Positions 1-9,242 of a DNA stretch of 64,000 nucleotides are shown here, piece by piece (position 1 is the stretch's first letter; each line of letters starts with the position of its first letter). Source of the stretch: Streptomyces sp. NRRL B-24484 (GTDB lineage: Bacteria; Actinomycetota; Actinomycetes; Streptomycetales; Streptomycetaceae); contig NZ_JOAI01000017.1 in the NCBI RefSeq assembly GCF_000717715.1, positions 1 to 64,000 of the forward strand, given 5' to 3'. The notes beneath the pieces were generated by a model. That model made no database searches, was not told the DNA's origin, and saw nothing but the letters and a program-made list of their open reading frames with translations. The position numbers and the translations under genes were made by a program.

Positions 1-103
1 ACAGGGACGGCACAGCACCCCTCGCATCCCCGCTCCGGCGGTTCCACGGGAGCGGGGATGCGCACCCACGAGCACCACACCACTCCCCCGGGCCACAGTG
101 TCA

Positions 104-345
104 TCAGAGGGTGCCGTTGGCGTGGGCTTCGGCTTCCTGGTCGACATCAGCCGGGTCCTCGTCAACGGACGGGCCGCCGGTTCCCGGGTCGGCGAGGCAG
201 AGTTCGGCGATGGCCAGGTCCCAGCCGAGGGCGCCCCACGGTTCGCCGTCCTCGTCGCCCTCGTCGTCGGCGGGCTGCGGCTTGCCCGCGGCGGGGCTGT
301 CGAGGAGCGCAACCAGGTCGGTGATGGTGTGGACGATCGCCGCCG
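104..345 (-). pseudogene. 3' end of an unrecognised acidic protein, truncated
   Basis: The minus-strand frame ending at the stop at 104 reads as coding for its last ~78 residues: a short helical stretch (HTITDLVALLDSP), then a tail rich in Asp, Glu, Gly and Pro. Upstream of about 345 the frame only continues as the antisense of the D,D-carboxypeptidase fragment, and no start codon lies in the credible part. The gene therefore looks as if its 5' end was lost at the same junction that removed the 5' end of the neighbour. I do not recognise a family. It could instead be a shadow frame, although its acidic C-rich codon pattern is better than that of the other frames here. Confidence 0.3.
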
Positions 346-1100
346 ACGCGGCACCCGTGCTGCGGGTGAGCCCGGTCGTGGACCCGGCCGCCTTCGGACG
401 GACGGCCCTGATCGAGGCGCTCACCCGGGCCGGCGTGATGGTGACCGCCGACCCGGGCGGCGCCAACGACGAGGACGGCCTGCCCGCCGCGTACGCGCCC
501 GGCTCCGACGTCGCCTCCTACGTGTCGCCGCCGTTCAGCCAGTACGCCCGGCTGGTGCTCAAGGTCAGCCACAACCTCGGCGCCAACCTCGGCCTCTGCC
601 TCATGGCGGTGACCGCGGGCAGCACCGACTGCGCGGCCGGGTTCCCGGTGCTCCGGGCGTTCCTGGAGGCCGCGGGGGTCGACAGCGAGCAGGTACAGCT
701 CGCGGACGGCCGCGGCGGCGACCCGGTCGACCGGGCCACCCCCGCGGCGGCCAACCAGCTGCTCCGGTACTGGCTGCACACCCCGGACGCCGAGGCGTTC
801 CGCGACACCCTGCCGGTCCTCGGCGAGGACGGCACGCTGGACGGCTTCTGCACCGGCTGCGCGGGCGTCGGCAAGGTTTTCGCCAAGACCGGGACGGTCG
901 CCGGCTTCGACGCCCTGAACGAGCGGTTGGCGGTGGGTGCCGAGACCGTCGCCGGCTACCTGGTGACCCCCTCCGGCGAGATCCGGACGTTCTTCGCCGG
1001 GGTCAACAACCTCGCCGTGGCCGACCTCGACGCCTTCATCTCCCAGGTCATCGAGGACGTCGCCGAGGCCTCCTCGATCCTCCAGCAACAGGGCGGCTGA
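334..1100 (+). pseudogene. C-terminal part of a PBP4-type D-Ala-D-Ala carboxypeptidase (peptidase S13)
   Basis: From about 334 the + frame reads like the C-terminal two thirds of a serine D,D-carboxypeptidase/endopeptidase of the PBP4 (DacB, S13) family, a periplasmic peptidoglycan hydrolase. Visible family motifs are SHN (the SxN motif, in KVSHNLGANL near 572-601) and KTG (in VFAKTGTVAGFD near 885-912), with the LADGRGG signature between them. The N-terminal half with the SxxK nucleophile is absent: codons upstream of about 334 do not continue the family and instead run antisense to another truncated gene. A remnant without SxxK cannot be an active hydrolase. A large terminator-like hairpin follows the stop. 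The family is fairly sure; truncation is judged from the missing N-terminus. Confidence 0.75.
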
Positions 1101-1114
1101 TCCCCCGCCGCCGC

Positions 1115-1168
1115 CCGGCCCCCGGCCCCTGGTCACGCCGCCCTCGGCGTCCGGAGGCCGGGGGCCGG
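1115..1168 (+). terminator. Long nested hairpin after the D,D-carboxypeptidase remnant
   Basis: A 13-bp perfect inverted repeat (1115-1127 with 1156-1168, all G and C) encloses a second 6-bp hairpin (ACGCCG/CGGCGT, about 1135-1150). It begins 14 bases after the stop at 1100, the usual place for a transcription terminator in GC-rich actinobacteria. There is no U-tract, which is common in this group. Confidence 0.55.
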
Positions 1169-1842
1169 CGTGCAGCCGCTCAGGTCGGGTGACGGCCCGT
1201 CCCAGGAACCCGTGGAGGACCTGCTGGCCCTGCGGGGCGAGGGTGGCCAGGGGGCGGCGGCCAGGAGCCCGAGCAGGCGTTCGCGCAGTGCGGCGCCGTC
1301 GGCGGCGAGGACGAGGTGCCAAAATCCTGACCGCCGGCGAAGGAGTCGCCGCGCCGCTCGCTCGTTCACCGGCCGCCCCGCCGACCGGTGGGGCAGCCGC
1401 GGCGGCCGCGCCCCCTTCCTCGGCAAGGACGAGGCCCCGCGACGTCCCGGCCCCCACCCCGAGCCGGCGACCATCGGCACCGACGCCAACGGCGCACCGG
1501 TGATGGCGAACCTGCCGCTGCAGCGCCGGGTCGACGGCGCGGGGCGGCTCGGCTCCCCCGGAACAGACGGCTTCTCGGGAACGGGCGGCCTGTCGCCGGG
1601 CGCCGTGGTGGTACCGACTGCCCCTGTGCGGTGGCGACCACCCGCGCACCGGCCCGGACCGGGTGGCCGCCCACCGCGTACGACCAGAGCCTGCAGCGGC
1701 TCGCCGAGGCTCTGATCGGCCGGCTCTCCTGATCCGGGACGGGCCGGCTCTTGGCCTGTCCGGCGTGCGCCGCTTCGTGGGCGTCCACCGCCCCACGGCT
1801 GGGCGGGCGTCCGCCTGCGCGGCCGCGGGGCGGACCGTGGCG
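1169..1842. other. Gene-poor stretch, decayed coding traces only
   Basis: No convincing gene. Short runs look coding in isolation (minus strand about 1210-1330, e.g. FWHLVLAADGAALRERLL; plus strand about 1430-1540, e.g. TIGTDANGAPVMANLPL) but neither has a complete frame or a recognisable family. I read this as gene debris between the truncated carboxypeptidase and the zinc-ribbon gene. Confidence 0.4.
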
Positions 1843-2454
1843 TCAGGACGTGGGCATGACCAGGAGGAGGCCGCCTTCGAGGCGGTCCTGAATGTGTCGG
1901 CCGTGCGCGGCGCAGACGACGACGGTGCCGCCCTGCGTGTCCATCGCCAGGAAGGTCGCCGGTTCACCGCACGGGCTCCGGGTACGGTCGTAGCCCCATC
2001 CCGCGCCGCACTCCTCGCACCACGAGCGACCGTTTTCGGTTCTCAGCGTCGGTCCGCAGCGCGGACATACTCCCCACCACGCCGTGCACGACCCGGGCCA
2101 CTGGGCGGCCCGGACCCGGGCGAGCTTCTCCGCCGCCTCCCCGATCCGCCGTGCCGCCCGGGTGAGCGTCTCGCCCACATCGCCCGGCAGCGCTCCTCGC
2201 ACGGCCCGCGGCAGACCGGTCTGCTGCTTCAGTCGCTCCCGCACGGCGGCGACGTCCCGCGCCAGTGCGTCGGCGCGGGCCTGGAGATCCCGCAACTCCG
2301 CAGGCGTCGGCTCACCATCGCCTGCGGCGGATTCGGCATCCGCAAACAAACCACTCACCCCCGACAACGCCGCCGTACACCAGCAGGTCCCCGGCCCGAT
2401 GCCCCACCTCCGGCGGTCACCGGCCGGGAACGCGTCGTGATCAAACCATGGCAC
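1843..2454 (-). CDS. Hypothetical protein with coiled-coil segment and zinc ribbon
   Basis: Cytoplasmic protein of up to 203 aa, function unknown. The middle (about residues 52-115) is an Arg/Glu/Leu-rich helical stretch likely to form a coiled coil. The C-terminal third has two CxxC knuckles (CPRCGPTL and CEECGAGW) spaced like a zinc ribbon, followed by further Cys (SPCGEP, VVVCAAHG) that may complete a second metal site. Similar proteins with a helix followed by a ribbon are common unnamed proteins in Streptomyces. The start is uncertain: GTG at 2454 gives 203 aa, GTG at 2358 (VSGLFADAES) gives 172 aa and avoids a poorly coding N-terminus; neither has a strong ribosome site. It stands alone in a decayed region. 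Confidence 0.7.
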   Translation of the reverse strand: MPWFDHDAFPAGDRRRWGIGPGTCWCTAALSGVSGLFADAESAAGDGEPTPAELRDLQARADALARDVAAVRERLKQQTGLPRAVRGALPGDVGETLTRAARRIGEAAEKLARVRAAQWPGSCTAWWGVCPRCGPTLRTENGRSWCEECGAGWGYDRTRSPCGEPATFLAMDTQGGTVVVCAAHGRHIQDRLEGGLLLVMPTS

Positions 2455-2895
2455 CCGCGCCCCGGCAAGAGACGAAGGTCACGCAGCCGAGCCAAACGAT
2501 CACCACCGGCAACGCGATCATGTCCGCGGGCGCGGGCTGCCTGCCACACGGTCGGGACCGAAGTGTGAGCGTGAGCGGGGGTGACCGTCTGTTCACACGT
2601 CCACAGCCGCGGTCGGGCCTTGGTTCATCCGCCCGCGGCGCCATGGGACCGTGCGCGGACCTGCACCTGTCCCGGGGCTCGCCTCGGCAGTGAAGCGCCG
2701 AGGTGGCTCCGTGCGTGCGAGTCACCGCGGACATGGTGCCGTGCCGGCGACGCACGGACATCTCCTCGTCGGCACCCCGACCACTGTCCACATCCGGCGA
2801 GGCACGGGCGTGTGTGCCGGGCGTGCCTCGCATAATCGCGGCCGCGCCCTGCGGCCCCGGCCTTGTGACCGGAAACGCGGGGCACGGCCGGCGCA

Positions 2896-3075
2896 TCAGA
2901 TGTGGCCGTGGCGCTTCACAACCCGCCTGCCCCGGGCGAACAGCATCGCGGCGTGGGCGGACTTGCGGCAGACCACGACGGCGACCACGTCCTCCTCACT
3001 CTCCACCCGCAGGAAAAAGTGGTGGGATTCGCGCGAGGCGGCGCCGGTCAGCAGCCTCGCCGGACCGCGTTTCAC
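2896..3075 (-). CDS. Possible small protein downstream of the SnoaL-like gene
   Basis: A 59-codon minus-strand frame from GTG at 3075 to TGA at 2896 has strongly GC-biased third positions throughout (for example VESEEDVVAVVVCRK and HAAMLFARGRRVV). It begins 45 bases after the stop of the SnoaL-like gene on the same strand, so it could be its second cistron. The product would be small and basic with a central mixed helix-strand pattern and one Cys. The ribosome site is weak (GAGCAGCAG) and I recognise no family. The frame is open further upstream, so it could also be read-through debris. Confidence 0.35.
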   Translation of the reverse strand: MKRGPARLLTGAASRESHHFFLRVESEEDVVAVVVCRKSAHAAMLFARGRRVVKRHGHI

Positions 3076-3120
3076 CTGCTGCTCACACTGCTCGCGGCCA
3101 GGCGGGTGTGGTGGCTCCGG

Positions 3121-3813
3121 TCAGCCGGGCATCATGCCCATCTGCCGCATCATTGCGACGGCGTCCCAGCTCCACCAGCCTTCCTTGGCCATGCCGTCCT
3201 CGAACCGCCAGATCGTCATGCCTGCGGCCTCGATTGTCTTGTTGCTGGCCGGCATGCCCATGTACTCGCCGATGTGGGTGCCACGCCACATCCAGCGGGT
3301 GACGACCTGGTCCCCCTCGGCGATCTGGCTCTGGATGTCGAAGGTGAAGTCGAACGCGCGGCGGTAGCCCTCGATCATCTCCTTGACAGCCGCCGGGCCG
3401 ACCATGTCGGCGTCCATCGACGGGTCGTGGTCCCGGTAGTCCGAAGCGACGAGTTCGTCGATGGCGGTCATGTCGCCGGCCGCGGGCTCCATCAGCAGTC
3501 GGCGGGCCGCGTCCTTGAGGAGCTGCTCGTCGCGGACCAGGTCGAGGTTGGTGAACGTGGGCGGCTCCTGGCACAGGGCCACCATCTCCCGGAAGATCCG
3601 GTCGGTCTCCGGCAGGCCCGAGTTGCGCATCGCGGCCTCGTACGAGGGGAACTCGACGATCTCCACGATGTGCCGGCCGTCCTCACGGTCCGATCCGACC
3701 ATCGCGTGGGTGGCGGTGCGCCTGCCCTGGGTCTGCTCGATCCAGGTGTCCATCAGCTGGTTGAGCTCGTCCGGCCGCTCCGTGCGACACTCGACGATCT
3801 GCACGAACGTCAT
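3121..3813 (-). CDS. SnoaL-like (NTF2-fold) protein with an N-terminal ABM-like domain
   Basis: Cytoplasmic protein of 230 aa. Residues about 1-95 (MTFVQIVECRTERPDEL onward) look like a ferredoxin-like ABM-type barrel domain, found in antibiotic-biosynthesis monooxygenases and in stress proteins. Residues about 100-230 match the SnoaL/ester-cyclase branch of the NTF2 fold, including a SDYRDHDP segment and the G-x-M-P-A-S-N-K-T-I signature typical of SnoaL-like proteins. Some family members cyclise polyketides, but most stand-alone ones have no known substrate and no polyketide genes lie nearby, so I do not assign a reaction. The start at 3813 is set by GGGAGG six bases upstream; a longer frame from 4092 has no coding character. 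Confidence 0.85.
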   Translation of the reverse strand: MTFVQIVECRTERPDELNQLMDTWIEQTQGRRTATHAMVGSDREDGRHIVEIVEFPSYEAAMRNSGLPETDRIFREMVALCQEPPTFTNLDLVRDEQLLKDAARRLLMEPAAGDMTAIDELVASDYRDHDPSMDADMVGPAAVKEMIEGYRRAFDFTFDIQSQIAEGDQVVTRWMWRGTHIGEYMGMPASNKTIEAAGMTIWRFEDGMAKEGWWSWDAVAMMRQMGMMPG

Positions 3814-5399
3814 CGTGACCTCCCGGTCCCACGTCGGTGGCTTCACCCACCGGGTGTGCTGGCTCCACTGTGCCCCGGGAGGAGGCGGGCCGCCCTTCGG
3901 TGCCGAGGCGATACCGACGCCGCTCCACCGCCGAGCCGTCCGATCGCCGTCACACTGGCGATTCCGTGGCCGGAACCGCCGTCCGACTAACACGCAGCCG
4001 TTGTATCGCAGGCGGCCGAATCTTCCCCAGGTGGTTCGGCCAGGGGACGGTTGTCCCGCCGATCGGCCGCGACTCCCCCCGACCGACGTCACCGGCGCCC
4101 GACCCCGTCGCCCCGCCCCTCGAAGATTCTCAGCCAGAACACCGGGTAGAGCGACATCGCTTCAATCGGGCCAACCCTGCGGCAACCAGCCGGCCGGCTC
4201 GGTCCAAGACCGATGGTGGGCCCGCTGCCATGTGCTGGACCTCGATTCGGGCCGCACAAGCAGGGCGGTTCCGGGGTGGCCCCTCCGCCGGAGCCGGCGC
4301 TGTCGGACCGCGGACTGTACCTGTCGAGGGGCAGCAACCGGCCCCGGGCGACAGCGTCTTCGGGCCGACACCGCGGTCGTCGGCATGGCCTGGGGTTCGA
4401 ACGGGTATGTCAAAGGTCGGACCCGGCCGGCACTCCCCCACGGAACACACAGCCGGGCCCAGGCGAGGGACCAGGGCCGCCCAGCGCTCCCCCCACGGAG
4501 GCAGAGGCGGCCTTCGTCTTGCCCATCGCCGCTACGCAAGGTACATGACAAGTCTACCCAGCGCTACTACACGGCCGACCGTACGGTCCGGTCGACGCCT
4601 CACGGCTCCTTCCGGCACAGGTTGGCCCGCCCCGCCTGACTGGGTATCCGCATGTGTGGCGGCCGGTACGAGATGGGGACAGCGGGCAGAGCAGGTATGA
4701 CGCGCCTGCTCCTCATCGGGCGACCCGGCCGTGCTCGCCGGACAGCAGCAGTCGGGCGGCCCGACCGGCGCCGGCAGCGTGCACACCGACCTGCCGGGAC
4801 ATCAACCGACCGGGACCTGCAGGTGCGGTGAACCGGGCGCATACCCGCGCAGCCGCCCACGAGCAGTGACCACGCGCAACGGACACCGGCCACACGTCCA
4901 TGAACACGGGACGGGCCCTCCGCCTGTCCTGACGCCCACTCACCCGGGGTGCTCCATCATCGGCTGCCGGTCACGGCTGCAGCCGGCCGACTCGACACGA
5001 CCACCCCCGCCATGGACGGCGGCCGGGAATCGTTGGCGAGCGGGCGTCCGACCGTGCCCGTGGCCACCGCGATCCTCCCAGCGTGCAGGCAGGCTGGAGC
5101 GCCTCTCACCCGCGCCGGTCCGTCGGCTCGCTCTACGCCACCCTGCCGGACTCCCATTCTGTGATCCCAGGCGCCAGGCACCTCCACAGGATGCAGGTCC
5201 GGCGCCGAAGTCCGGCGTCCCGCCGGGTCGAGCCGCACGAAATGCCGGCCGCTGCAGGCGCCTCCCGCGCCTGGGCCCGGCCGCGAACAGCACGTCAGCC
5301 CAGTTGCCCGTCGCGGCCGCTGCGCGCAGCCGCACACCTCGCCGGTCGGCACGTTGGCCGGCGCGCCGACTGCGACCCTGCGGCCGTCCCACAGGGCCC
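3814..5399. other. 1.6-kb stretch without a recognisable gene
   Basis: No frame shows both a plausible start and sustained GC-ending codons. Long frames exist on both strands but are mutual shadows. A T-loop-like string at about 4392-4402 has no pairing stem and is not a tRNA. Codon traces on the minus strand at about 5040-5250 are too broken to name. The stretch separates the SnoaL-like gene from the IS remnant. Confidence 0.5.
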
Positions 5400-5462
5400 G
5401 ATCACCTCGCCCCAAAGCTTGTTGCAGATGTCTCTGGGGGGCATCTCCCTTGTATTGGTGGG

Positions 5463-5940
5463 GTGTTGAAGGCCGAGTCGGTGTGGGTGGAGACGTTCAC
5501 GGGTCTGCGGATGCGGCAGTTCGAGGGCCTGGTGCGGGTGGTCCGTGAGCGGGGTGGCAACGGGCCGGGTGGGGGTCGGCCGTGGTGTCTGCCGCTGGCG
5601 GACCGGGTGCTGTCGGTGGCGGTCCACTACCGCACGAACCTCACCATGCGGCAGTTGGCGCCGCTGTTCGGGATCTCCACCGCCACGGTGTGCCGTGTGG
5701 TGCAGCGCCTCGGTCCATTGCTCGCGCTGGAGCCCGCACTACGGCGGCAGCCGGGCGTCGAGCGGCTGTGGATCGTGGACGGCACCCTGGTCCCGGTGCG
5801 CGACCGCACCGTCGGGGCCTCCGGCCGCAACTACCGGTTCTCGGCGAACGTGCAGGTCGTCATCGAGGCCGACACCCGACTCATGGTCGCCGCCGCACGC
5901 CCGGCACCGGGCAGCAAGGTCGATGCCGGCAACCTTCGCC
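5463..5940 (+). pseudogene. IS5-type transposase, 3' truncated
   Basis: Starting at GTG 5463, the frame encodes the first ~155 residues of an IS5-superfamily DDE transposase. It has an N-terminal segment (VWVETFTGLRMRQFEGLVRVV), a helix-turn-helix (NLTMRQLAPLFGISTATVC) and the first part of the catalytic domain with the first acidic residue in WIVDGTLVPVRD, followed by GRNYRFSANVQV. After about 5930 similarity stops and the frame runs into unrelated sequence up to 5997, so the remaining D and E catalytic residues are missing. The 5' upstream sequence is less GC-rich and may be the original left end, but I cannot pair it with a right terminal repeat. It is inactive as it stands. Confidence 0.75.
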
Positions 5941-6413
5941 GCGGGCCGCGGGATGTTTTGCTGGATCTTTACGTTCTGCGCGTGGGTGCCGGTGAGTGAC
6001 CGTCGGGGAATCCCGCTCCCGGCCCGGAGACGACCCGCGGGCCGCTGCAGGGCCGGTACGAGGCCGTTGTCGGCACCGGTCGACGGATCATGCCGGTCGG
6101 GTCGACGTCCCGTCACCACGGAACCGCTGCCGCTGCGTAGTCGAATTCTCCCGGAGATGCGCGGAATTGATCCGTTGTGTCCCGCGTTTCGTTTGCCGGT
6201 CGCCACCGGCGGCAGGAAGCTGGGGATATCAGCGTGGCCCTGCCGCTGAAACCGGTCGTGCGCCGGTGGTGAGAGCCGGTCGCCGATCCCGCGTTCGCCG
6301 GCCCGAAGGCTTTCTCGAGCTCCACCTGCCCGGGCGGCGACATGAGCATGCGCGAGCCCGCAGCCGGAGCCGTTAATCCTTCAACCTCCGCTTCCATTCC
6401 CAGGAGGTGTCCC
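5941..6413. promoter_or_regulatory. Leader region of the protease-inhibitor pair
   Basis: No gene seen. The segment joins the broken transposase to the protease gene. It contains a less GC-rich patch (about 6140-6190) that could hold a promoter, and a near-perfect ribosome site AGGAGGTG at 6402-6409 that fixes the protease start at 6414. Confidence 0.4.
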
Positions 6414-7625
6414 ATGACAGGGACCCGCCCCGTCAATTGCATCATCCCCCCGTACATTCTCGAGAAGCTCCTGGAGAGCGACGACAGGGACGTGCGCCAG
6501 GACGCACTGGACACCCTGCTGACCACCGCCCGCCTGCGGGGCGAGCGGGCGGTCCGGTCGTCCTTCGCCGGCGCGGCCGCCCCCGGTGACGGTCGGCGGA
6601 CCATCTTCGACTGCAAGCACAGCAGGTTCCTCGACCTCGCCGACCTCGCCCGGTCGGAGGACGGACCCGAGTCCGCGGACGCGTCCGCCAACCGGGCGTT
6701 CGACGCCCTCGGTCTGACCCGGGATTTCTACCGCGAGGTGTTCCAGCGCAATTCGATCGACGGCCGGGGGATGCGTCTGAACGGGTACATACATTTCGGC
6801 GTGAAGTACAAAAACGCGTTCTGGGACGGACAGGAGATGGTCTTCGGTGACGGCGACGGAGTCAAGTTCGGCGACTTCACCGGCTCCCTCGACGTGATCG
6901 CCCACGAGCTGACCCACGGAGTCACCGACTTCACCGCGGAATTCGAGTACCACAACCAGTCCGGCGCCCTGAACGAGTCGATCTCCGACGTCTTCGGGAC
7001 GCTGGTCAAGCAGTGGGCGCTGAAGCAGTCGGTCGAGGAGGCGGACTGGCTGATCGGGACCGAGGTGTGGACCCCGGGAATCGACGCCGACGCCCTGCGG
7101 TCGATGAAGGCCCCGGGCACGGCGTACGACAACCCGTTGTTCGGCCGGGACCCGCAGCCGGACCGCATGAGCAAGTTTGTCCACATGCCGGACACCGAGG
7201 AGGGCGACAACGGCGCCGTGCACTACAACTCCGGCATTCCGAACAAGGCGTTCTACCTGACCGCGATGCGCATCGGCGGGTACGCCTGGGAGCGTGCCGG
7301 GCACCTCTGGTACGAGTCGCTCAAGGCCTCCGAAGCGCACTTCCAGTTCCAGGACTTCGCGGACGTCACGTACCGGAAGGCCGGGGAGCTCTACGGCGAC
7401 GGCAGCGCCGAGCAGCTGGCCGTGCTGGCGGCATGGCAGGAAGTGGGGATCCAGATCAGCGGGATCCCGGCCGGGGTCGCCCGGGCGCGGATCCTCGAGG
7501 TCGACAGGAACGGTGCCGCGGGTCGGGAGGACGGCCTGGCAGGCGTCCACAGGCAGCTCGGGGCGCTGAGCGCACAGGTGACGGAACTGGCCAGGGAAGT
7601 TGCCGCACTGAAGCGGGCCGGGTGA
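6414..7625 (+). CDS. Protealysin-like M4 metalloprotease
   Basis: Zinc endopeptidase of the thermolysin family, 403 aa, protealysin-like subgroup. The precursor starts with the short propeptide signature CIIPPYILEKLLE (residues 9-21) instead of a signal peptide plus long FTP-type propeptide, so it is probably cytoplasmic or exported by a non-classical route, as known for protealysin and grimelysin. The zinc site is complete: HELTH at 164-168 (H164, H168, catalytic E165) and the third ligand E188 in GALNESISD. The proton-donor His is H270 in GAVHYNSGIPNKAF. The C-terminus ends in a short predicted coiled coil (QLGALSAQVTELAREVAAL). The start is set by AGGAGGTG. The next gene, 81 bases downstream, is a predicted specific inhibitor. 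Confidence 0.92.
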   Translation: MTGTRPVNCIIPPYILEKLLESDDRDVRQDALDTLLTTARLRGERAVRSSFAGAAAPGDGRRTIFDCKHSRFLDLADLARSEDGPESADASANRAFDALGLTRDFYREVFQRNSIDGRGMRLNGYIHFGVKYKNAFWDGQEMVFGDGDGVKFGDFTGSLDVIAHELTHGVTDFTAEFEYHNQSGALNESISDVFGTLVKQWALKQSVEEADWLIGTEVWTPGIDADALRSMKAPGTAYDNPLFGRDPQPDRMSKFVHMPDTEEGDNGAVHYNSGIPNKAFYLTAMRIGGYAWERAGHLWYESLKASEAHFQFQDFADVTYRKAGELYGDGSAEQLAVLAAWQEVGIQISGIPAGVARARILEVDRNGAAGREDGLAGVHRQLGALSAQVTELAREVAALKRAG

Positions 7626-7706
7626 CCACCAGAAATTGCCGCGGACCGGTCCTCGGACGATCGTGACGGCAGGAGCGCCGCTCGATCGACCGGGAGGTAG
7701 TGCGCG

Positions 7707-8006
7707 ATGAAGGTGACGCTGGCGGAGCACGGCGGGCTGGCGGCGGCGGTCGACCAAGGCCACCGGCCCAGGGCGCTGGACAGCGACGCCCTGCCCGAGA
7801 ACACCGCAACGGAACTCGCCCGGCTGGTTGCGGAGGCCGCCGTGATGCCCCAGGAGAGTGGGACCGGCCGTGCCAGGGATGCGATGAGCTACACGATCAC
7901 GGTCGAGGAGGGCGGCCGTTTGACGGTTCTCACCCAGTCGGACGCGGCCATGTCCCCGGCGTTCGCGACCCTCCTGACCTGGCTCGAGAAGCACTTCGCC
8001 CAGTAG
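7707..8006 (+). CDS. Emfourin-type protealysin inhibitor
   Basis: Small protein of 99 aa without signal peptide, matching the layout of emfourin (M4in), the cytoplasmic inhibitor encoded beside protealysin in Serratia proteamaculans. Like that family it starts with a beta-strand and a G-G-L segment (MKVTLAEHGGLAAAV), has a central helix (TATELARLVAEAA) and ends with the DAMSYTITVEEGGR strand pair and a hydrophobic C-terminal helix (LLTWLEKHFAQ). The ribosome site GGGAGGT lies nine bases upstream of ATG 7707. It directly follows the M4 protease and is followed by a hairpin, so the two form one transcription unit. The probable role is to hold the protease inactive inside the cell. Family assignment rests on architecture and gene pairing. 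Confidence 0.8.
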   Translation: MKVTLAEHGGLAAAVDQGHRPRALDSDALPENTATELARLVAEAAVMPQESGTGRARDAMSYTITVEEGGRLTVLTQSDAAMSPAFATLLTWLEKHFAQ

Positions 8007-8027
8007 TGGCACCGAAGCGGTGACACC
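8007..8027 (+). terminator. Hairpin directly after the inhibitor gene
   Basis: An inverted repeat starts at the base after the stop codon: GTG-g-CACCG, loop AAG, CGGTG-a-CAC (8007-8027). The stem is eight base pairs with one internal mismatch. Its position suggests the end of the protease-inhibitor transcript. Confidence 0.5.
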
Positions 8028-9242
8028 GACGACCCGGCCGCCGGTTCAGATGCCGGGGCTGCCGCGTTCCGAGCCGAGGGCCCAGGACCCGGCATGGCCG
8101 GCGCCGCCGGCGGAGCGGCTGACGATGTCCCCGGCCGTCCGCCCGCCGAGCATGCCGGTCCGGGTCGCGAAGGCCGGCAGCAGGGCGTGCAGGGCGCGGC
8201 CGCCGGGCATGCGTGGGTGCCGCCGGTTCCTACCCGCCGGTACGCAGCCGCGCGGCATCGACGCCCTGCACCGTCCGCAGCTCATGACGACCGGTCACGG
8301 TGGCCGGTTACGACGCCCGCAGGCGTCCGAGACGCCTGGAGACCCCCTGTGAGTGCACCACCTGGACTGCGCCACCATGTGCCCCTTCGGCGGCCGACTC
8401 CTGCTCGGCAGCGGCGCAACACCGGACAACGACGGGAAGGCAGCCGCCCGCTCCGCAGGGCCGAGCCCGGCGAACCGCTCGCCGGCCATCGAGTCCGCGG
8501 ACACCGCCGGACGGAGAGCCGGCCTCGCAGGGCTGCCCGGCACACAGTGGGACCGCGCCGGGCAGCGCCCCGGTGACGCGCACTCAGATCCACGCCACGC
8601 ACCACGCACGGCGGCCGAGGGCCGGTAGCCGGCGCACGGCGGCCGGTAGCCGGAACGGGCGCCAAGCCGCCCGGCCGGGTCGGCCGGCTGTCGCCGGTGC
8701 CCGGCTGCGGGGCTGCCCGCACCGCCTACAGCCGGCCCCGCCAGGGGCGTGACGTTCCCTGCCATGACGGGCCTGCACCAGCACCACCGGCGACCCGGCG
8801 TCGCAGCCCCGCACCGAACCGAAGCGGATACCGGCCCCACCAGGTCGCCGACTCCTTCCCGGCCGCCGGCGCACACAGCTCCAACGGGGCGCGGTTGCAT
8901 GCCGTGCACCCGCCGCCACACCGGGACATCACGACGCCCACAGCCGCAAGAGAGACCACACGAGGGGCCCACCCCGCGCCGAGCGCATCCGGCAACCGAC
9001 CGCCGAACACCGACCGGGCCGCCCCACACCGACGCAACCCGCGCCGCCGCAGCCGGCACCACCCGGCTCCGCGATCCGCCGACGGCGCGGCGGTCATTGA
9101 GGCCGATCGGATACGAACGTACAGTGGCGACGCCTTCGTCATCCCGTGACGAGGCGGACACCCACGGTGAACTACACCGCACGAACCGGCGGACGCCGAC
9201 AGATCACGCATGCGGCGCCGCCCTCCCATCCAAGGGGATGCC
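8028..9242. other. Gene-poor stretch with decayed fragments
   Basis: No intact gene. Two traces stand out. At 8353-8415 (+) a GTG-started frame reads like the first ~20 residues of an MBL-fold metallo-hydrolase (VHHLDCATMCPFGGRLL) and then dissolves. At about 8046-8190 (-) a C-terminal-like stretch (ALHALLPAFATRTGMLGG, then RTAGDIVSRSAGGAG) ends at a stop at 8046 but has no start or family I can name. The rest is A/C-rich on the plus strand with no coding pattern. Confidence 0.4.

Noticed and set aside
4385..4410. GGTTCGAAC string like a tRNA T-loop
   Set aside because: No pairing T-stem, acceptor or anticodon arm around it.
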